A stretch of DNA of 64,000 nt. Source: Apus apus. Lineage: Eukaryota; Chordata; Aves; Apodiformes; Apodidae. The first letter of the stretch is position 1. Each line of letters starts with the position of its first letter. The position numbers and the translations under genes were made by a program. The DNA lies in assembly GCF_020740795.1 (NCBI RefSeq), contig NC_067283.1, forward strand, positions 42,893,659-42,957,658, read 5' to 3'. The notes beneath the pieces are model-generated. The model worked only from the letters and a program-made list of their open reading frames with translations. It searched no databases and was not told the origin of the DNA. Below, in pieces: positions 53,001-62,000 of the stretch.

Positions 53001-56000
53001 ATATATATATATAAGGGAAATCTGAGGGAAGTCTTTTATATATTCCAGTGGTCACTGCCAATTTCAAAATATCCAGCAACAAAGCAGGCTGTTCTTGAAT
53101 TTGTGCCTCGTATTCTGAAAGGTTCTCCAACGATTTTTTTCTTCTGACAAAGGACCCTCTGCAAGAGAACAGTAAAAGAGATAAAGCATTTTAAGAAAAT
53201 CACACTAATTGAACAGGATGGTTTTGAAGCAAATCCCACTAATTGATTGGGCTGAGACTGATTCATATTCTTCTGTTATTTGCCAGAAAACAGAGAATAC
53301 TTTCAGTGGTTAAGGATATTTCTTTAATTTAATTTTTGGTAAAAGCATACACTAAACAGAGTTGAGTACAGGTTTTCTTGGAGTCGGTTGCTATCTGTTT
53401 TGAAGGTCTAAGTTAGAGTTAACTTACTTCTTTGTAATAAATAGTTGTGAAGCTACATCCACAAAGAGTTCTTGTTAAGTAGATAGACTCAGTTTTAATT
53501 CCAGTTTTTAATCTGTAGTTTCTAAACCTTAGTGTGTGTCTTTGCCAAGGTGTAGCTGTTAACCCTCTCTTCGATTCTTATTCCAGAAGGAGATTGTCTT
53601 TCAGCTTATTGGAGAACAAAATTGCATGCTTTTTAAATAGAGCAAAAAAAGCCAAACGTCACTGATAAAGTGGAATTTTATTTCTTTTTTTAGAGAAATT
53701 TAAAAATAATAATAATAAAGATAAAAGGCAGCTAGAAGTCTAAAGGAAGCTGTAGCACTTTGTGGTTTGTTTTTCTAGAATATTTATGTAATTAGCTTTT
53801 AAGATTCCTAGGGAAAGGACTATTTTAATTATTTTCTTACAGGCTAAATAAGAGAGGCTACAATTGCAGCAAGTACTGCATCTCTCCAATTTAAAGTTCT
53901 TGTCCTACACTGAACCTCAAAATTATCTCCAGGCTTTGGAGAATGGTCTGGGTTGTTTGGTCTGTCAGTCAAATCCTTCTCAGCAAATGTCCCGCTTCTT
54001 ACTTCCCAAATACAACAGTTAGGATAAAAGCATGTGCCTTGATTTTTGCATAACTTCATTTCCCTCTTTTTAGCTATAGAATTTTGCTGTCCTTTTAAAC
54101 AAAGTGAATAAATTTCAATGCTTATTACACTGGGATTTTAAAAAATGTCTTATTTATAGTCACTCCCTATAATTAATACATTGTTTTTATTTTAGCAGTA
54201 AAAGTCATGAAGGGGATAAATTCATTGCAGCTCCACCTTCTTCACCTTTGAAGAAACAGGAATTAGAAAATTTAAGGCAAGTAAATATTATCAAATATTC
54301 ACTGCTAAATGAGCCCCCTGTGATTCTGGGGTCATTATTAGCTTTTTTTTTTTTTAGACGTTTACAACATTTGATAGTAACTGTTAATCTAATCTTTCTT
54401 CAAATGCATGTGCTTCCTTTTCTCTGTGCTTTGAGTCTGAACAAATAGAAACCCTTCCAGAATTTCAGTTCAGAAGGTAGAGTGCTCTGTTTGATCTCAC
54501 TGTTACAGGCTTGTCATTATATATTGAGCAAAGCATAAATGGCAAAGCTAAAAAACTTACAGTGATTATTGTGATGGGTGGAAGGGGTGGAAATTGCTGT
54601 ATGGTGCCTTTTCCCTTTAAGGCCTTGATAAGGCTAGTTGGGAACTTGGGCCCCACAACATTATGTGCTTGTTGGCTGGAAAAAAAATAGGAAAGTGATA
54701 AAAGTAGCTATGCTGCATTCAAATGGGAACTAGGCTCCTTTCAGCAGGAGTAAACCCATAATTTACATAAAATAGGATGAAAAATGGCCTCTGTCCAGGC
54801 AATTGATTTCCTCACTGTGAAAGAACATAGGTAAAAATTGACTGTAGACTTCTTTTGTGTTTGCAAAGATCCTTAAACTACTTGCTCAGCAGTCTGAGTG
54901 TGCTCCAAACAGAATGACTTCCATGTGTCTAAGTAAGTTTCATGTTATCTGAAGCCCCTTTATTTTTCCCCCAACAAGATTATAATTTGCTGGCAATGTT
55001 AATTATTTCAGGTGGCTGCCAGCCCCTTGAAAATCTCTCTTACTATGAAGCTTGCACCTGCTAAGATAAAATAAATCTGTTTTAAGTTTCCATTACAGAC
55101 AAAGCATACAGTAATTTCCCACTTAAACTCTTGGGTAAACACTCTGTTCCAACCTAACCCCAGGTAACCTGTGTTTTATAATGACCAGCTTAACTTTTAC
55201 TTTGCTCCACTATGTGTAGCAAATCTACTTGTATTCATTTAAAAGCATTTAGCAGGAATCTGTGAGGAGACATTACTGAGACCTTGATTATTTAATCTGA
55301 AGTGGTACCAAAGTGTGCTACTGGAAATAGAAAGCAGTGGATTAAAACAGTTATATGGGTTGGTTGTGGTTGTTTTGGGATTTTTGCCTTCAGATTGTTG
55401 AAAATGTGGTTGCCACATGTCAAAATTACATTGTGATTTTTTTTTTTTTAAAGACATAGTCTTTTCTTTCACAAACAGGTGTTATCTACTGATGAAACCT
55501 GACAACATGTCAGGAAAAACTTGTCAGTTTAGCAAGAATGACACTGCTTCTGGTAAAGAACATCATATTAGTAAAGGAAAATAATTAATTTTTATTTTTT
55601 TTTGCAGTGCTTGCTTTGGTGGTTAAATCCAGAGGATGAGACAGCACTAGACTGATTCTGTTAAAACTGTCTCTAGGTTTCTGCAGATAGCTGTGCCAGG
55701 CAAAATACATTGCACTCAAATGTTAGTATATTCCTGTAGTCTTGCTCACTAACTTAAGTGAGAGAATTAAAATTCTTGTCTAATCAGGGAAAAGTAAGAG
55801 AATACTGAATGTTGGCAAGGATTATCCTGAGGAATAGGTATCAAGTTTAGGTTTTCCCTGTTAAGTAACTGGACTAAAAAGCCTTTATTGCTTCTAGAAC
55901 TGAAATGGGGAACTTAATGGTTTTTTATATGCTACTTTGTACAGTTGCATGCCCAAATAAGATTTTTAAATGACTGGTTGACTTTACCACTAAATAGTTT

Positions 56001-59000
56001 GTAAAAATTTAAAATTCCATCTAGAAAAGGCTTATGTGCAGTATGTATTGTTTGGTACTTTTGTAAAAATCAGGTGAACGGACTATTCTCGTAATAAGGA
56101 GTAACTCAATTGCAAGGTTTTAAAAGCAACAGGCAGAGGGGTCTGAGGATACCAAACATTGTGAAGGATTTGTGCATAGGAGGTAGGGACTCTAGATTTT
56201 TTCTTCCGAGTTTCTTCTAAACAATTCTACTTGCTTCTTCTCATCCTCTGAGAAGCCAATTCCCCTGCTCTGCTCTCTACCTGTGGTATGTTTCACTGCA
56301 TCAGAACAACCCAACACTGCTATGGTACATGAAGAGTAAAGGAGTTCTGGTAGACCACAGTGCTGCATTTGGAAAATGTTGTGGATTTTACTGTAAAAGC
56401 TGAGATGGATAGCACCAGGCCTTGTTGTAGCCTTCTTCTCCCTAGATAGAACAACATTGTGTGAAAATGTTAATCTTCCCCTTCAAAGCAGCATCAGATA
56501 AAGGAACAGTTTGATGAACTGCTTTGTCCTGAATAGATTTGGAGTGCTAGAAGACATGTGATCCATTTTTGCCATATTTTCTTTCTTTTGACTTTCCATT
56601 GGCCCCATCTGGTCCATCATGCTTTATTTTATTTACTTAAATATTTTTGAAGTGTTTGTATGGTAGTATTTCCAAGAGCATCACTGACACTGCTAATAAA
56701 TTCACAGGTAATACTTTAAGGACCACTACTGCCCACCAATATACCTTGTCTCTTTTCCATACCTACCTAGTATTGCCTCATTTGCACATTTAAATATTGC
56801 AGTGGTCTGTTTGACCCTGTCACAATACTGCAAACTTAAAATTATTGTCACTTGTCACTGTTCCACTCTTCTTCCTCACTGTCAGTCAGTGCATTGTCCT
56901 CCTGTATCTCCCCTTTGCTGCTGCTGAATTTTCCCACTGAGGGAGCACAATCTGCAGTCTGTTTTTCTTAATATTTGAGATTGTTTTGTCTGCATTGGAA
57001 CATAAAAGGTAGACAGCTTATACTCACTATTGTGCTTAGTTAGCTATTTTAAATTATTTCAGATTGGTTCTCTAAATGGTTTAGAAGTGCTGGTTTTGGT
57101 GCCTTGATAGTAAGTTTTGAACAACTGGATTTGCACTGGCTCACCCTTTGCCTGAGGAATAAGCCAAGTCAGATGTGGAGTTTGTGATCTGTAAACTTGC
57201 AGTCAGTGTGGGCTGACAAATCCTGTTGCCTAGACCTACACAACAGGCTGTTTGACATAATCTGGCAGTTAAAAAAAACATTTTTCTTTTTCCTAGTGCA
57301 AAGGCAGTTTTATTTAGGGCGTGCAGAGGCTCAGTGATGCTGGAAGTCTGCGGTGCTCAAAGGCGACCTGTGGAGTTTTGTCAGAATCCTGACCGGGGTG
57401 AAAAACTAGTTTGTCTTTTCCCTTGTGGTGCAATTCTTCTGCTCCGATTAGCTGTCAGGTCCCCTGAGTGTTTGGTTTAGCTGGCTCAACAATGGATCTG
57501 AGTGCGCAAGAACAGTCCTGCCAGGGAGAAAGTATTTTCCTCTGCTCTAGATGGCTCTTGCTGAAGAATCTTGCCAGCTCTTATGTGACTCAGCAGTGAC
57601 TAGACCTTAGGGCAGAGGAGTTAAGTTTCAGTTCTGCTGGACTTACCTTTTGCATCATTTGAGTGTGCATTATGTTTGAATTTACACTTTGTGAAATAAA
57701 AATAAGCTTTGAAAAGTGGGAGAAATAGAAGACGCAGTGATGAAAAGGGCAGTACCAACCAACTCTGCAGCCTTGACTTGTGTCTTAGGGTATTTAGCTG
57801 GCCACGTGTAGCATCTCTGCTGGTTTTAAAAGCTGTGCTTCCTTGAGGCAGAGACAAAAAGAGGCTAGTTAGAAGCAGGCTGTTATTACAAAGACTTTCT
57901 TCCCCATTCCCTCCCCTTCCCCAGTTGCAACCTTTCAGAAATATTTTAGGTTTGGGACTTGAGCTGGGGAAGCTGTCCTCTCCCTCTCTCAGGCTTTTGT
58001 ATGTGTTCAGATTTGATGTGACATCTGGGCACAGTGCAGAGGAAGTGGGGGGCAGGGAGAAACACTGGAGAAGTTGCTTATCCTCCTTGTGCATAATTAA
58101 GGAGCATGCCTCCTGGGAAAGGGGAATAAAGGCACCCCAGGTCCTGCCACGAATTACATGACTTAGCGCTGGACCAAAAGTGGGCTTGACAGTTGCCAGA
58201 AGGTTGGCGTGGTAATAGCCCACCAGCCAGCAGGAGAGCCAAGGGCTCTTCTCCCATCACTCCTAACATGAGACCCTGCTAAGAGGATCCATTCTTCCTC
58301 CTTGGAGAAGGACTGAGTCCATGCTTACAGCAAGGCATTACAGCCTGTGGTGGGCAGAGGCTTGAGGACAAGGCAGCCTGTGCTGAATGATGTCTTACGA
58401 AGTGGGAAATATCCCAAAGTGCTGTGTTTGGGGAGATGGAGGTTGGAGTTATTACAAAGTGTGAAGCTTGGCCTAATGATGGCATCCTGACGTGAGGTTA
58501 TTGTTTGAAGGTGGAAAATTCAAGTAGTTCAGATTGCGTTGCAGGAGCTGTCACAGATTCTGTGGGTTTGGAAGGATAAGGAAGTCAGTGACGGCAACAA
58601 AATGCCACGTATCAGTCAGAGTCCTGGCAGCAGGTTACAGCTCTCAGTTGAACGCAAAGCTGGAAACACCAAATTCTCCAGTGTTTACTGTCACCCTGTG
58701 TGCAAACATTGTACAATACAAGTATGAAATATGTTACAACCTAATTGATCGCTACAATGTGTCAGTAGATTGTGCATCTTAAAGCTGCATTTGGAGTCAC
58801 AGAATTTTTCATTTAACATGCTGGTTTTGTCCCTCTCCCCCCCACCCCCCCTTTTTTTTTTTTAATATTTTTTTTCTTTTTCCTTCCAGGTGCTCAATAC
58901 TTGCATGTAGTGCTTATGTGGCTCTGGCTTTGGGTGATAACCTCATGGCATTGAATCACGCAGATAAACTTCTTCAGCAACCAAAGCTGTCAGGGTCTCT

Positions 59001-62000
59001 TAAGTAAGTCTGATACGGCCATTTCTTTCTCAGCCCTGCTTTTTGCTGAGGAGTTGTGAGTTGAAGCTTCCAGTGTCTGTAGCTGCTTGCCAATTCTGTA
59101 CCAAATAATTGCTTGGCCTGCTCCTATTCTTGTTGAAGCACTAACTAAATGTTCATTGACACACAGGAACGTGAGTCCCTTCCTTTGTGTATGAATCCCA
59201 TCTAATTTGGAATCTATCTCTGCTCTTGTTGGTATTTGTTAATCTCCAGCCATGGGTGTCGTGCAGTGACAGGACTGTCAGGTCTCTGTCCTGTTTTGCT
59301 GTGGGGCTGCACGTGCTGGTGTTGGCACAGCACAGGTGGCAGGAATGCACAGCTGGGCCTAAGCCAGCATGCTGCTGAAACTGTAGCCTCTGAGGGGAAG
59401 GTTTGCTCAGTCAGTAGGGTACCAGATCTTGGCTGTGCAGGACTGTCACTTCACCTGCTGCTATTGTTTATATCGGTTCCATTCCTCAGTTTCTCTTTTT
59501 CAGTTCTCATTTGGCATTGTATTTTTTGGGAAAATGTTCAAAGCTCATTCTGTTTCTATGTACCAGTTCTCATTCATCACTGCAAATTCAAAAAAGGCAG
59601 CTTTCGCCTCATCCTTCTGACCTTGTTTGTGCCTTTAATTCTTATGGTATAAACAGGATAAAACACAGCAGAGCTCTTTATGGTAGTAGTAGTATTTTCA
59701 AGATTGGTAAGGTAGTTGTGGAAAGCAAGCTAACTTGTGCTTTTTATATGCTGGCAGCATACGCTAAAATGGTCCATGTCAATTAAAATTCTTTGGTTCC
59801 CATGCTTCAGAGTACTGCAGAAGCTCATCTTTTTGCACGGTCATTGTATATGCAAGAATTTAGAGGAGTTTGTAAGGTAACACATAATTTTGTAGAAGGC
59901 AGTGTGACTATTATGTAGTGCAAGAAATGTTAGATCAGTTTTTTTCAAAGACAAAGAACATGTATCTTGGTCCCAGGAAACGAGAATTTTGTGCAGATTG
60001 GGAATATTGAACTGCTCTGTTTTCTTAAGAAAGTTCCTTAAGAAAATAAATTGCATGTAGAAAGTTATGTTTACTGTATCAGATCTAAATGACATAAATT
60101 ATTTTGGATGATTGATATTTTACCTGATGTTCTGTAATTCGTTACAACCAACTATACAGTCAGTCTGAAGTGTACTGTATACAGCTGCATGGAACAAGCA
60201 TGAACTTTTTTTGCTCAGTTTCTGTTTGATTAAGTATTTGCAAACCAACCACTCTCTTGTTCGACACAATTCTTTCTATTCCGAAGTTGAAAAGGAAAGC
60301 TTCTGATTGCCTCAGCTGAACTACAAGTGTGAAACATCAGATTTGCTTAATCCTTTTGCAAAACCTGCAGTTGGAAAGGTGTTTGTACCCTATGGACAGG
60401 CCTGTATAGTTGATATTCTGAAAAATGCAGCTATCTTACATAATTACTTTGATTTTTATTGAATGTAAAGTCACTCAACACCTCAAATTATACATCTGTG
60501 GATGGATAATGTGGGGCTTGTTACACTGACATTTGTGCCTAACCCTTTGCTGTTGTAGATTTCTTGGGCATTTGTATGCAGCAGAAGCTCTCATCTCTCT
60601 AGACAGAATATCTGATGCCATCACTCACTTGAACCCTGAGAACGTCACTGATGTTTCCCTTGGGATCTCTTCAAATGAGCAGGATCAAGGTTAATTAATC
60701 CACACTTCTTTAGAACTCGTTATGCTTTCAGCTGCCTTCCTGCTGTAACTTTCTATATACAAATATAATGATGATTAAGACATCTTGTTTTAAGACCATA
60801 GGTCATTTGGGTTTTTTTGTTTGTGCTTTTGTTGTTGTGCTTTTGTTTTCCTGGCTTTGGTTCCTACTTTGTGTTTGGTTTGTCTTTTGCATGTTTGTCA
60901 TTCCTTTGAAATGGCTAATTCTGTAGCAGAAACACATCTGCATATTATAACATTCTGGCTTGTCTGAAGGCAACTTTTGAAAGCTGCTTTTGTTAAAGGT
61001 GTAATTATGGTTAAGTTTGGGCTTCATACCTTCCCTTCCAGCTTTTTAGTCTCTAAACCAGGGTTTGGAGTACCAGTGTAGTCTATTTATTGCATTTAGT
61101 GAGAGAGGAGTAGGGAGAACTTAATCTGCATCTTAGGCTTCTTGCAGTGCTTCCACTTGGAAGTGTGTGTTCTGTACACATCTGCAGATGTAGAAGCAAA
61201 ACACTAAAGACAGGAAATCTTAAATGGCATAATCTCTGGAGCAAACTATATGTTTTCCTTCTTTAATGTCAGACCATGAAGAAAGAAGCAAATTTGTATC
61301 TTTGTTATTTTTGTAATAAGCTTTAAAAAAGCTCATGGAACATGAACATTTTTGTGGGGTTTTCTTCTTTGCAGGGTCTGACAAAGGAGAGAATGAAGCG
61401 ATGGAATCTTGTAAGTACCAACCACTGTATTCAGTAGAGTGCAGGAACTTCCTTGGCCAGTTCAGAACAAAAGTGTAAGGGAAAAAAGAACGTTTGTATT
61501 TTTTTCTTTATTGCAGCTGGCAAGCAGACCCCACAGTGTTACCCCAGTTCGGTCACATCTGCGCGAACAATGATGTTATTTAACCTTGGAAGTGCTTACT
61601 GTCTGAGGAGTGAATATGACAAAGCTCGCAAGTGTCTTCATCAGGTATGAGAAACAAATCTTAAGACAGCTTTAGGGTCAAACGTCCTGCCTTCCAAGCA
61701 CCTTTCAGATCACAGCAAATCCTGGTGATTTCATAGCCTGGGTTTGCTTGCAGACTTTGCTGAGATGAGGCTCTCTTCTGTCTTTATGAACCAATCTATA
61801 TTAGTAACATAAAGGGTTACGAAGTTCTTACTTGTGTAAAATAGTTCAGTACCACTATGGGAAACTTTTTTTTCCTCAATTTTGTCAAAACAGTGGAATA
61901 TTACTAGGAAGCCTTTTCACTCTTTCTAGGTTTTGGGCTTTATTTTTAATGGTCCAATAGTAGTTTTTAAATCTGAGGAGAAAGTTCTTGGAGGCCTTGA

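Noticed and set aside
54281-54286. GTAAAT as the exon 13 donor
   Set aside because: It adds four bases, breaks the frame and gives TAG shortly after the junction. The GC donor at 54277 restores the conserved reading.
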